DNA of 64,000 bases from Adiantum capillus-veneris (taxonomy: Eukaryota; Streptophyta; Polypodiopsida; Polypodiales; Pteridaceae). The notes below the pieces were generated by a model, which was given only the letters and a program-made list of their open reading frames with translations, did not search any database and was not told the DNA's origin. Made by a program: the position numbers and the translations under genes. Of the stretch, positions 1-10,727 are shown piece after piece; the stretch's first letter is position 1; each line of letters begins with the position of its first letter. Where the stretch lies: the NCBI GenBank assembly GCA_014529385.2, contig CM043951.1, positions 109,652,469 to 109,716,468 of the forward strand, read 5' to 3'.

Positions 1-146
1 TGATATATAGCACGCCATGAGATTCCTCATATTTTAGAAGATTTTTATTTTGATTCACCTATGATGTGAGACCTCTGTTGGAATCTAAGTGAATAAAAAA
101 AAGAATCTTCTAAAATATGAGGAATCTCATGGAGTGCTATATATTA
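1..146. repeat. Fold-back (inverted) repeat at the window edge
   Basis: The first 58 bases and bases 89-146 are near-perfect reverse complements, separated by a loop of about 30 bases. The arms contain the matching cores ATTCCTCATATTTTAGAAGA and TCTTCTAAAATATGAGGAAT and differ at only a few positions. The hairpin may continue leftwards outside the window. It could be a fold-back transposon or MITE, or a young hairpin RNA locus. No ORF lies in it. Confidence 0.85.
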
Positions 147-219
147 GTAGATAGAGCTTGAAGAGGACATTCTAACTGTCAAACCTCCGCCAACTTTGGA
201 GTTTGTTTGAAAAAATATA

Positions 220-760
220 TCCATGCGCCCGTTTTGGTAGAGAGAGGGAAAGTCAAACTGCTTAAAGGACCCCTTTGTGAGTCCAAATTTCACCTAATGA
301 CCCATAAATCATAAGGCAATAACCTACGCCACTCTCCCATTTTACCTTTGCAGGACTTAGCCAAAGCTTTAATGATAGGAGGATGTCCACGCTCTGATTT
401 ACCATTTCCCTCAGGATTATATGCAGTTGTGAGAGCAAGTTTAATGCCCAATCTAGAGAAACTACCTTGCTTTGTCAACATCCAACTCACTCCTGTCCGC
501 TGTTATTTTCCCAACACAGCCATAACGGCTAATTACATAATCCAAGAGGAACTTACATACCCCTTCTCTGCTTTTTCTTCTTAGAGCACGACCTTCAACT
601 TGGTTGGTTAAGTCTTCTCGTGCAAGCACTATCTATCTCATTTGCCATAAGCCCAATGGCATTGTAACCAGATCCACTACCCACTTATAATGCATGGCCA
701 ATGGGTAACTAGGGTGCAATCCATCACGATGACGTACATTTGAATACATTTGTCATGTAA
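220..760 (-). pseudogene. Ty3-type integrase remnant
   Basis: Read on the minus strand, this stretch gives pieces of a Ty3 retrotransposon integrase core in broken frames. About 690-760 gives residues ending a zinc-binding region followed by WVVDLV (first catalytic Asp). Then come LAREDLTNQVEGRAL, and at 290-490 LTTAYNPEGNGKSERGH, which includes the catalytic Glu of the D,D-35-E triad. The family would integrate element cDNA into the genome. Several stops and at least two frame changes show that it is dead. It is the 3' part of the same minus-strand element whose gag lies at 2614-3545. Confidence 0.8.
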
Positions 761-2023
761 TGGAATTTGCCTATTCAATTTGAGAATAGCGGAATTTAAT
801 GAGAGTACTTTCAAGAAATGATTTTGTGAGCATAGCGGGTAGACATAATTGAAGATAGCAACATAATCATAGCAATTAGTTAACTTGGCATAGACAATAC
901 TTTTGCAAGAGAGAGAGTTTAGAGAACATGACAACAGTTGAGGACCGGATTTATGTGGAGCCGGTCCCCCCTCCAATAGGCATTTGTATTATGATTTCTC
1001 CCATAAAGAGAGACTTGTTACAATACAGTCTTTGTGTTCCTTGTGACCTAGGTGATGCCATGAAGATGGAAGGCTTCATGCATCACAAACATAACATAAA
1101 CTTGAAGAAAGCTTTAACTATCCCAAGCCTCAGTCCCAAGACCTCAAACACCTTCGAAGGTGGAGAGAGCTAGTAGGGAATGAGGGTAGGGAAGAGGAAG
1201 AAGAAACATTTCGTAGGAGAAAGAATTAGTTCCTCACTTATCATACTCTTGTTGCTAGCATACATAATAGCATAGTAATGAAGAAGAAGAAGATGGCAAG
1301 CTTAAGCATTGAAGCATGGCTCTTGGTTGGATTTGCACTCCATAGCCAAGAGTGTTGGTGTAGGCTCTCAACCTCTACTTGCTTGGAGAAGGAGAGGGAG
1401 CTCTTGCACTTTGCATAGTACACCATGAGAGTGCTTGTGAGTGTGTGTGGGTGAGTATACCCCCTAAGCACCCCCCTAGCTTGCTTGGGTCGACCCCCCC
1501 TTGTAGTTCATGCTTGAAGCTCATTGGACCCCTCCAGGCCTAGCCAATCACAAGTAGAGCCTATTACAAGCAACAGGGATAGCCTTGGGACAAGTGTCCC
1601 CCTTTCCCCTTTGAGAGAGAGGACTTGATAAATGCAAAAACAATTAGATAATTCAAGTAATTTATCATTGGACCCCTTTGAAGCCTAGCCAATAGGCTTC
1701 AAGCAACACATGAAGGTAACATGGGTAGGGACCTGACATGTGTCCTTGCTGCCTCTTCAAGCTGGGGCTTCCCTTGTGAGTGTGAGTGTGTGTTCTCTCT
1801 CTAATCCCTAGGAAAAGGGCTCGCCCCCCCTCTTGTAGGGATGCTTTTGACTTTAGGAGCTCAAGCACCTTAGTCATCAAGCATGACAAAGCACTTGGAC
1901 TAGGGGGTATTCCCACAAGCATCTCAGGCAAGCATGTCAAGGCACCTCAAGCGCCTTAATCAAGCGGCAATTCAAGCACCTCAAGCATGGAGTAAGTCAA
2001 GCACCTCAAGCACCTTAATCAAG
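761..2023. other. Non-coding repeat-derived stretch between gag and integrase remnants
   Basis: No supported gene. The protease and reverse transcriptase expected between gag and integrase of the flanking minus-strand element are absent; unrelated sequence occupies the place. A phrase of about 35 bases (around 1525-1560, ATTGGACCCCTCCAGGCCTAGCCAAT) recurs with changes at about 1670-1700, suggesting an internal duplication. Short ORFs here are not credible. Confidence 0.5.
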
Positions 2024-2113
2024 CACCTCAAGCAGGACAAACACCTCAAGCACGACAACCACCTCAAGCAGGACAAACACCTCAAGCACGACAACCACCT
2101 CAAGCAGGACAAA
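2024..2113 (+). repeat. 18-bp minisatellite, five units
   Basis: Five head-to-tail 18-bp units alternate between CACCTCAAGCAGGACAAA and CACCTCAAGCACGACAAC, so the higher-order period is 36 bp. Looser copies of the CACCTCAAGCA core extend on both sides (about 1930-2140). Because 18 is a multiple of 3, open frames exist on both strands by chance, giving a repetitive apparent peptide that I do not regard as a protein. Confidence 0.9.
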
Positions 2114-2613
2114 CACCTCGAGCTTGGGCCGGGTTCCCACCTCAAGCTCAGCCCTAGCTTACCTAAGGTCAAAGGACTTTTACACACATTATTGGAGGTC
2201 TTCAATGAAGCTAACCCTAAGGTCTTATGCTCCATTGGTTAGCCTTGCTCTTGATAGACCATCTCCCATTTGGGCCCCTTTACTACTGGCCCCGTGTTGA
2301 GATAGATCTACAAACACATATCTATATCTTAACACTTGTTCCCGTTTATTCTCCCACATTAAGTGATCAATTTAATATGAGAAAATCATTTGGGTTGGTT
2401 AGATATTAGATTTTATGACATTACCTCTCTCTTGAAATCATAGTCGTCCTCGACTATGAGGTAGAAGAGATAAAGGCTTAGTCATTAGTCAATCGTACTT
2501 AGCGGGTAGAGGATCCCTTTTTTACCCTACGACATCTTTCCAAGATGGATGACTAATCCATTTGGTGCTTGGGAGACATAGCTGCCGCAAGCATGTCTGC
2601 TCTTTAGTCCATT
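2114..2613. other. No gene seen
   Basis: AT-rich sequence without a credible ORF. A short inverted repeat with arms ATAGTCG and CGACTAT lies at about 2441-2457. The sequence next to 2600 may be the decayed end of the gag region that follows on the minus strand. Confidence 0.4.
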
Positions 2614-3545
2614 TCATTCTCCCAAAGTAGAGTGACAAATTCTACTTGGTGTTTGAGAGACGTCGTCATCACATCTATTTACAAAACCTTCTCTACTTTG
2701 AGTTCGTTGCCTTGTATGTTGACCTGATGGTTGCCCCTTCTCTTCTAGCCTTGTAAGCTTTAACTTTAGCTCTTGCATTCCTTTAACAATATCATCGAGG
2801 ATGGATTTATCACTCTTTGGAATCACAATCACAGGCTTTATAGAACTCTTGGGAACAATTGGGACTTGACTAGGGTTGACTATCATCTTGTCTCTTCGTT
2901 GTTGTTGCTTAGTTAGTAGTGAAATGGCGTCTTCGACCTCATTCCAATCGGTCTTTAAGCCTTGTTCAACATCTTTGTCCTCAAGTAGTAACTTTAGGTT
3001 CTCTTGAATCTCTTTACCTGCTGCCTACAAAATAGCTCTGTCTTCTCTGAGTTTAGGGTAGCCTTTTCAGTCCTTGAAATTTGATCATAGCGGCGTTTAA
3101 ATTCCCTTAGCAGTTTGGTTGGCGAAAGTCCCTCTTTTGGCCAAACTAACCACTCTAAAAAAGTACTTTGTTACCCTTTTTGAGTCCTCCATGAAATAAT
3201 CTTCTTTTAAGGCTAACTTGAATGCTTCCCATGTTTCCCCATGCTCATTTCTAATTCCCCTTAGATGCTCTCTGATCTTAAGAACCACAACTAGATCAAA
3301 ACTTTGTACCATCTCTGCTTCGGGCACTCGACGAAGCTCCATCTCCTTTACATATCTACGGCGATAATTTGTTACATATTTACCTTTAAATTGGTCCATT
3401 TTATTCACCACAAATTGAAGCACTTTGGTTGATAAAAGCTCCCTTCTTTTTGCAGCTTGTTGCTGCTGTATAAACACCGCAAAAGCTTGAAACATTTGCG
3501 TTGTGACTGGATCAAATCAAACCCCCTGTTGCTCTTGTTGCTCCA
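2614..3545 (-). pseudogene. Ty3-type gag remnant
   Basis: Minus-strand gag-like protein in two or more frames. A start ATG at about 3545 is followed by a glutamine-rich N-terminus. The capsid region then gives MDQFKGKYVTNY, EMELRRV and GETWEAFKLAL, a pattern common in plant Ty3 gag (an aromatic-rich core, then RVT before the C-terminal half). The region 2614-2886 is a charged linker. Gag proteins form the virus-like particle that packages element RNA. Stops and frameshifts inactivate it. It lies upstream, in the minus-strand sense, of the integrase remnant at 220-760, so both probably come from one element. No zinc knuckle is recognisable. Confidence 0.72.
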
Positions 3546-3599
3546 TAGCTGTAAAGCTTTAATTTGAAACCTTAAATGAATATTTTGAACCCTCACCCT

Positions 3600-4510
3600 A
3601 GCCTACTTTGTGTTGTGTAAAGAAGTGCGCAGTGCGACTAGGAAAACGTCGAGCCTCTGACTGTGAGGATTCGTAGCAAAATCAAGCAAGGTATTGATGA
3701 TTTGAAGCCAAAAACACACTCAAATAGAACAAAACTCCAGCCATGAAATCTCCACTTTCAAAAAGAACCAATACAAACTCAAAACTCTTGTGTGTGTGAA
3801 GATTAGGTGTAGCCTCGCTCCTAATTGCACGAATGCAGTGCTCATTCGACCTGTTAAAAATCTTAAAATGACGCTTCAATTGCTCAGCGTGACCATTTCA
3901 TGGAAGATATATTAATTCATTGGAGAAGCTCAAGTAGTTATTTGAGGAGGGGAAACCCTAATTGGAGGCCTCATAGCGTCGAACATGTAGTGGAAGCAGC
4001 ACGGGACTCCACTAGCACCCTGTAATGGAATGGCTGTATTTCCTTATTTATATGCCCAAATGAGCTCATTCTTGTTGGATCTAAAACTTCCCCCTCAGCT
4101 TGGTCAATAATGGAACCATCTTGATGTGGCATTTTAAGCTATGTTTTACTATTTTTGGGCTATTTTGACCATTTTTGGTCCAAAAATGCCTCTTTTTGTC
4201 TGTAAAATACCCAAACGAGCTGGGAAAAATCCCTAAATTTGTGGGAAAGTCCCATTGGGCTTAAATTTCATGTTGAAACTCATTTTATCACTTTGTAAGC
4301 ACTTTGGACAAGTCTTTTATGCCCTCGCATGAAACCTGCTTTTTTTTGCCAAGATTGTCCGCATTGAACTTTGTAGGCAAAACAAGCATGCCACTTCAAT
4401 ATACTTGACATTTGTACATTTCTTAAGCAAAATAGGAATAATATTAATGTGAAAAGGCATGCCATAGTGCCAAGTCTAGGGCCTTGCCTCCCTGGCAAGG
4501 TATGTACACG
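3600..4510 (-). mobile_element. Probable LTR and leader of the minus-strand Ty3 remnant
   Basis: This stretch lies where the 5' LTR and leader of the minus-strand element should be, just beyond the gag start. It shares phrases with the LTRs at 7426-8648 and 10728-11939 (AAAACTCCAGCCA and runs of TTTTTGACC/TTTTGGCC type), which are also minus-strand LTRs. Exact ends, primer site and target duplication were not found. There is no gene. Confidence 0.4.
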
Positions 4511-4566
4511 ATTGCAACCGTGGCATTGTTTTTCGCATATATCACAGTATGTATATCATAGCATTT

Positions 4567-4658
4567 TGTCCCACATAGCAAAAGCATTGAGAGTGAGGTA
4601 GATATTTTAGTTTCACATTATGCACGTGCCACAACACAATACCGCATCAATTTTGACA
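4567..4658 (+). mobile_element. Possible short LTR or LTR 3' end of element E1
   Basis: The stretch starts TGTCCCACATAGC and ends CCGCATCAATTTTGACA directly before a primer-binding-like site. The last 20 bases resemble the ends of the E-family LTRs at 15998-16333, 17707-18058 and 55824-56087. The first part does not match them. It is either a very short LTR (92 bp) or only the diverged 3' tail of a longer one. Confidence 0.35.
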
Positions 4659-4670
4659 TGGTATTAGAGC
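4659..4670 (+). promoter_or_regulatory. Primer-binding site, initiator Met tRNA type
   Basis: TGGTATTAGAGC differs by one base from the canonical plant retrotransposon primer site TGGTATCAGAGC. It directly follows the TTTTGACA end of an LTR-like stretch, as in the three other E-family copies in this window. Confidence 0.75.
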
Positions 4671-4836
4671 TTCTTGGTGGAGCCGAGTGCTTGAAGCCCT
4701 TAGCGTGGAGCAGCAGCTCTTGTAGAAGAGATCCCCTTGAGAAGAAGAGTGTGATCCACAATTGTCGGTACCTTCACCCTCACCATCTTCTGTAGCGTTC
4801 TAGAATGCAATCGATGTCTCACTATGTTCCCTCACC

Positions 4837-5115
4837 AGCGTTTTTAAAACGCTTCTCCTTACCCCCCAACCCCGGCACCGAGAATTTTGAAACGCTGTTG
4901 TCCACAGGCAGTAGACTCCCCTTGGTGACAGATTCCCCCCCTATGTTTTGAAACGTCAGCAGTCATCAAGCCCCCCCCCCCCCCCCCCCCCCCCAAGGTT
5001 TACTGCGTTTTAAAACCTCGCCCCATGGCGGCACTCCTTGACAACGACGACAAGCCTCTCCTTCTTTGGCAATGACAAACATCCATCACACTATGACCAA
5101 GCGTTTTGAAACGCT
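4837..5115 (+). repeat. Cluster of AGCGTTTTGAAACGCT-type palindromes
   Basis: Five related, partly palindromic motifs occur in 280 bases: AGCGTTTTTAAAACGCT at 4837-4853, TTTTGAAACGCT near 4885-4895, GTTTTGAAACGT near 4944-4955, GCGTTTTAAAAC near 5005-5016, and AGCGTTTTGAAACGCT at 5100-5115. Related forms occur in the second E copy (AATGTTTCAAAACATT near 16485, TCTGAAACGCA near 16632). They sit in the leader just after the primer site. Confidence 0.7.
4971..4994. repeat. Poly-C tract of 24 bases
   Basis: An uninterrupted run of 24 C inside the E1 leader, between two of the palindromic motifs. G/C homopolymers this long are rare in plant DNA and its length may be unreliable. Confidence 0.9.
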
Positions 5116-5670
5116 GTGAGCCAGTAGTGTTGGAGGACATTTGTCTACTAAAAGGATTAAAGTCGGCCACCATAGAGAAAGTCGTGCAATGCTTTGGAGG
5201 AGTGGCTTGGGAGCTGTAGAAGTGGGAACGGCTCAAGAGAGGGCGAGGCAAAGTTTTGATCTGTGCATCCTTGATTTGTTCAAGAGCTCCCACACGGAAT
5301 TTCGAGGCGGATTGCAGTGAGTGTGGAGCGGCTTGGGGAAATTTTATCGACTTGGATGGAATTCTTAGCCATTGCTATGCACAATTTATCGTGGAGCTTT
5401 GGATTTGTTCGACGCCTACCATAAGGAAAACGTGTGGAGTGGCTATCGGCGACAGAGTTTCGGATTTCAGAGAGGGATATCAAGTTGTGCGGATCCCATT
5501 GCATGTGGAGTTCCCTTTGCGGTGGTCTTGAATTGGCTTGGATCTTTGTTGGCTTGGTTTGTATGACCATTTTTTGGAGTGTGAGAAGGTATCCAATTAC
5601 CTGACCTTGCAGCTTCAATATGTCCCTACCTTGCTGGAGGTGCAAGGACAACAACCAAAGACAACCAAAA

Positions 5671-5844
5671 CGTCAGGACAAGGGCTAGTGGGCAAGGCCC
5701 AACCTAGGGGAGTCAAGGACTTAGGGCAAGGGCCGGACTAAAGGTCTGGATAGGGGATCCATTTAGGGCAAAGAGCCATGGGCCCTCCTATAAAAGGTAG
5801 GCTGGGAGGAGGATCCAACATTCAGTCCTCCTTTGGGTTCTACG
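5671..5844 (+). mobile_element. Chromovirus 5' LTR
   Basis: Starts CGTCAGGACAAGGGC (first T of TG mutated to C) and ends TTCTACG. It matches the 3' LTR at 14613-14782 throughout, including AGTCAAGGACTTAG and GGGCCCTCCTATAAAA. TATAAAAG at 5789-5796 is the likely TATA box. A primer site follows at 5846. Confidence 0.85.
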
Positions 5845-5845
5845 T

Positions 5846-5857
5846 TGGTATCAGAGC
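5846..5857 (+). promoter_or_regulatory. Primer-binding site, initiator Met tRNA type
   Basis: Exact TGGTATCAGAGC, one base after the LTR end. It would prime minus-strand cDNA synthesis of the chromovirus. Confidence 0.9.
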
Positions 5858-6611
5858 TAAAATTAGCTAGGAAAGGGGTGTGGTTCTTTTTTGCATGTGC
5901 TTGCAAGGACACCGTGGAATTCACCTCTTGCAAGGTAGGGAGGATGACGAAGGGAACCATGTGCTGGGCCTCTTGAGGCAAGGGGGTGACGATCGAATTG
6001 CTCAAAACCCGGTGGTGTGGAGCTCTACGAGAGCACAAGGCCCTCGGCTTTACAAAACACGTCACTGAAGCGGGCAAGGCCGAGCAACACAAGCGACAAG
6101 GTCTCCCTTTCTCTCTCTCGACGTCTCTACAGTGCGCGACATCGCCAAGCTTTGCATCATTTTCATACTATAGTGCCTAAGGCCTTTGGCCTTGGGCAAA
6201 TTATTTAAGATAGGGTTCATACCCACCCTGGCATACACCCCAAACAAGCAACACACAAACTCTTGGCATACATAGTTTGGCAAGTCTTGCTTCTTGGTGC
6301 ATCTTTCGGCAAGCCATCAGTCATTGAAGTTGCAAAATTTTTCACGAAACTACTGTATGGTAATATTTCCGGATTGAACATCAATTTTGTTTCACAAAAA
6401 GCTCGACGAGAGCACGTTTGTGCTGCAAATCGAACGCGGTGCTTTTATAACAAGATTGATATCTCAGATTTGTAACTTTCAACGACCATACGGTTGCAAG
6501 TATCCTTAGCCCGTCCACCTACCGACATTGGTGGTGCATCCTACGGATAGGAGGTTGTTTTTGGGAATCAAAGGTATTCTTTTTCTCTCTCTCGCACTAC
6601 ACAGTGTTGCC

Positions 6612-7425
6612 ATGGATTTCGATATCAACATGACCTTTGATTTTGAGCATAATATGCCTGATCCTTCCCATGATGGCTCGCGGCTTGATACTCTCATGGA
6701 GGGTACCCAGGATGCTATGGGAGGAGATGACGCTGATGAATTGCTTGATATCCAAGAATTTTGAGCACTTCAAGCACACATCTCAGTAATGGAAACAAAT
6801 TTTGCATCCCTAAATGAAAATGTCACTAAATTATCCACTTTAGTGATACAATTTATGCAGCAGCAGGCCAAGGTTCCTGTTGACACACATATGCATGAGC
6901 ATGTTGCCGATCAGGGGGAAGGCCCTTCTAGTCATGGACAAGGTCCATCTTCAAATTCTCTGCACTCTCTCACTACCAAGGAGGTGGACGAGTTGTTGGA
7001 AAACACCAAGCCACCAACTTTTACTAGGAGGGGATCGAGATCGCAATAAGGATGCAATGAATATCTTTCTCAGCAAGTGGGATGGAATTCACGCATTACG
7101 ACGTACTCTGGATGCAATCAAGCACAACAGACAAGTCTAACTCTGGAAGGCAAGGCCTACAAATGGTGGATTTCTCTCAAGGAGAACAATATCATACCAC
7201 AGAGTTGGGTAGCCTTTGAGGCTATGTTTTGAAAAGAGTTTCTGCCCATGAATGAGGGAGATAGAAATTGGATGGCTTGGGACACGTGCTCCATGCCCAA
7301 CACCCATCATTGCTTGAATATATCTCTCACTATTGGGATGTTATACTCAAGTTGGAAGGGCTAGACAACTTTCAACAAGTATGTGGGTTTATCCGCGGTC
7401 TGATGCCAGAGCTTGAGAAGCACGT
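6612..7425 (+). pseudogene. Chromovirus gag, N-terminal and capsid part
   Basis: Plus-strand gag. A plausible start ATG lies at 6612 in an acidic N-terminal peptide, with an in-frame TGA at 6762, and the same frame continues to 7047 (LTTKEVDELLENTKPPTF). Frameshifts follow. The capsid signature LEGKAYKWW at about 7147-7174 and the C-terminal capsid piece FIRGLMPELEKHV at 7390-7425 are clear. The frame is cut by the LTR element inserted at 7426 and continues exactly at 11944 (KTQDPKTLEEAI). It would form the particle; it is dead through stops, shifts and the insertion. Confidence 0.82.
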
Positions 7426-8648
7426 TGATGGAGCAAAAGATGTCGTGCGCACACTCACACACCCAGACAACTCAACACAACACAAGTAATCTACTTGAAT
7501 TCCTCACCTCACTCACTACCACTCAAAAGCTCCCTAAAAACTCTACCCACAAGCTCAATTCAAACTCCAAACGCCTCGACCTACAAGCCCTTGCTTGCCC
7601 GCAAACACTACAAGGTGAGTCGAGGTGATCAACACTTGAAATCACGCTTGATGGTGACCAAAATATACAATAAAAACCATCAAAAAACCAAAAACTCCAG
7701 CCACAAACGGCCACTCTCAAACCATTGCAAAATATTCACCAAATTGCACTCTGTTGGACTCTTTGGAGTAGCGCCAACCCTAATGGCACCGATACAGGGT
7801 CACATAGTCTTGCAGAAAGCCGCACCTTCTTCCCTCAATTCCTTGCACACACACATCCATGGAGACCTCATAACTCCCATAGACTCTCCCAAGTGCAAAA
7901 TGGAAGAGAGAAAGCTCTCATTCACTCCTCCACACACTCGAAAACAGGACGCGAACGCGACGGGACTGCATTAGACCACTTGTAGGAACCCTGCTTCCTC
8001 CCACACACAGAGGGGTGAAAGTGTTGATATTCCTCTTCAAAAGTCCTCCCTCAGCTGGAAAACTCACGCCACCGTGAGTGATGTGCAAATTTGAAGCCAT
8101 TTCAGACCTTTTTTGACCATTTTTTGATCCTTTTTGACCCAGTTTTGGCCCCTGGCGAGCATTTTTCGTAGGAAAAACCTCAAACGGACTCCAAAATTCA
8201 CCAAATTTTGCACGCTTGATCCTTGATACCCAAATCACATTTCCACATCCCCACATTCCATTTTTTACCACTTCTAGGGCGATGCACGTATTACCGCAGA
8301 TCAGGTGCCACAAATAGACAGTTACTGCATGTCCCAAACTTCTTGAGCAGGATGAGAGTACCCACACTTCTCTCTTGAATTATTTAAATTCTAGAAAGCT
8401 CAAACACATTATCTAGAGCCAAAATAAGTCACCTAGAACCATAGCCAAGGCCCCGATACCCTATACGGGCATGTACATGTGTCCGACTGCTAGCGCACGA
8501 GCCTGACTATTTACAATGTGTACACGTTGCATCTTTTTTTGAACTTGAAACCACTTAGTAAATCTCCCAAATGCATGTATTTACATATTTTTGTACATAT
8601 GACCGTGCATATACGCACTACTTTGTACATAACAAAAGTGGTTTATCA
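7426..8648 (-). mobile_element. LTR of nested element (3' LTR in minus sense)
   Basis: Starts TGATGGAGCAAAAG and ends TGGTTTATCA on the plus strand, so both ends are TG...CA. It aligns with 10728-11939 along its whole length with scattered substitutions and one 11-bp indel at about 8136-8150 in a T/G-rich tract. ORFs inside it occur in parallel in both LTR copies and are not genes. Confidence 0.92.
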
Positions 8649-8855
8649 TCATTGCCCAACCCCAAGTAGAGCATTTATGCTCAACACTTGCATCAAACAG
8701 TTACAAAAAAACTGCAAACGTGACCCCAAAATTCCTCGAGGATCATAGGGAAACTTGTCAATCTTCATAGCACCACCTGTATGCCCAAGACTTCCACTCA
8801 CACCAAATAAGAAAGCCTTTATCTTCTTGCATGAATGCCATCGTCCACCTGGATC

Positions 8856-10645
8856 CTAGGAATAATCTGAATCTTCTCCAAGGTTGGCACATGCCATGTT
8901 GTACCATACTTTGTTCCGATCAGCAGAACCCACAAATACCTCAAAATGCAACTCATAACTAGAGCCCATTTGATTGACAACCATAAATCCCACATTATCT
9001 TCTTGATACATTGATTGCTCTTCACTCCCCATGCCCAAGAGACAATCAGTTCAAGCATTAACAACTCTATTCCAAAGTTGGAAACACGCTTCAAAAACAC
9101 TATCATCAGCATCTATTTCTTCCAGATAAGACATTTTCCACTTGAAAAGACAAAGACATGCATACAAGGCCACATAAGACATCATTACCCAGTCTTCATC
9201 ATGCCAACTAGCCCCAAGACTCACTGATTGCCAATCAGGATCGTCACGGATAGAGGGATATGGCCCGAACATACATTGAAGCATGTGAAATGCATCCATA
9301 AGATCACTATGCAAGCAAAAGGTCACTTTAACCTCCTTGTCTACCCCATCCTCAAGAAGTTTATACTTAACAACCGTAGGTCGCATATTCTCACGGACAT
9401 CCCTTGGAGATGGCACTAGCATCAAATCCTTGCACACATAGAACTCATCCATATAACCTTCATGACCCAATGTCTTTGCATCACAACCACTATAGGGTTT
9501 CCCAACCCCTAGCTCTGGTAAAGCACATAGATCCAAGAACACATCAACCATCATAGCATCATTATCTCCTACGTCATCTTTGCTTGATGTGGAAACTCCC
9601 TGACCATAGCCCATCATTTCATCATCAATGCAAGCATTCATGCCATGTTGCTGCAAAGCTGCTTCCCAAAAGATACGTTTCTCTTTGTGCAAGGCTACCA
9701 TATCCTTCAATGGATCTAGTGACTCTATGTCATCATCACATACATCATCGCACCAACTCTCACAAACATCAGATGTGTCACCATCATAGGTTGCCTCATC
9801 CTTGTCAATTTTAGTTTCATCATCTTCACTTTCCGTGCTAGTGCTCAAACTTTCACATTTGTCTACTGCGTCCTTGCCATTTTGCACCATTGGCATGTGT
9901 ATGCTCTCCAAAATTGCTTCACATATTTCATTTGCATCGACTTTGCGTATATGGAATCCACACCTATATCCAAGCTATTATCCTTGCTAGCATGAGCACC
10001 TGCAACTATGACTTTATGCACATAAAGGTCATCCACACTATCCATACCACGTATTGAAAAAGGGAACTTCATGCCTGTGGCAACGCATAGCTTTCTTTCT
10101 TTTTGCAGTGCTATCTTCAATGCTTCACACATGGAATTCGGCTCTTTCTATTGCACTTTCACTTTAAGGATTGGTCGTAACAAACTCGTGAACACCTGTA
10201 TTCTTTGGCTATTTGTAAATGCGGAATAAACTTCCTCTTTAGACATGGCTTCCACATGCAATAGAGCATCTTTCCACACTCTCCAAGCATCATCAAATCT
10301 TGACCAAAAATCTGCAACAGACTCGTGCTCTTGCATAAACAAACTAGTGACCTGTTTCCATGCATCTTGGTGAGGAATCACCTTTTTAAACCGCTTCAAA
10401 AAGCATATCTTAAAGCTGTCCCAATTCACTTTGTCATCCTGTGACAATTTCTCAAACCATTCTCTTGCATTACCTCTGACCACCACATTGATACCTACAA
10501 GCTTTTGCGCCTCACTTGGAACTCCACGGCATAAACATGTCAAGTCGAACTCATATGATGCAAGCCAATCGTCTGCATCCTCAGAACCTGTGAAAATTGA
10601 TAGTTGGAATGGCACCACCATCATGAAACTGCCTTCAACATCCAA
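8856..10645 (-). pseudogene. Gag-like polyprotein with an unknown acidic C-terminal half
   Basis: Minus-strand reading starts at 10645 with a gag-like domain of about 165 residues: YEFDLTCLCRGVP, then AREWFEKLSQDDKVNWDSFK and FLKRFKK, which fits the Retrotrans_gag pattern W-x2-F-x4-F. One in-frame stop lies at 10148-10150, after which the frame continues to about 9905. A one-base shift then leads to a 286-residue acidic frame (9911-9051), one stop, and 60 more residues to 8856. The second half is rich in Asp/Glu and Cys (CESWCDDVCDDD) and matches no family I recognise. No zinc knuckle and no pol are present. It may supply or modify particle protein, or be a captured sequence. Confidence 0.7.
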
Positions 10646-10727
10646 AATTTGTGTACATCACTGCTCAAAATCCAAATTGTGGGTGCACAACCGGCAATTT
10701 TCGCTCCCCAGCATGATCGCCAAAGGA

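Larger units (their letters stand above)
4659..5670 (+). mobile_element. Element E1, left internal part
   Basis: Leader of a non-autonomous LTR element of the E family. It aligns with the leader after the primer sites at 16334, 18059 and 56088 (shared phrases around GGAGGAGCAGCTCT and AGAAGAGATCCC). Bases 5580-5665 also match 16700-16790. The element is broken at 5670 by the chromovirus insertion and resumes at 14785. The short ORFs at 5000-5650 lie in both strands of this leader and have no protein features that I recognise. Confidence 0.7.

Noticed and set aside
677-1173. ORFs of 80-100 codons on both strands
   Set aside because: They overlap the integrase remnant or non-coding repeat; composition is not protein-like.
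1934-2242. Open frames on both strands over the 18-bp minisatellite
   Set aside because: The repeat length is a multiple of three, so open frames arise by chance; no start context, no homologue and no non-repetitive domain.
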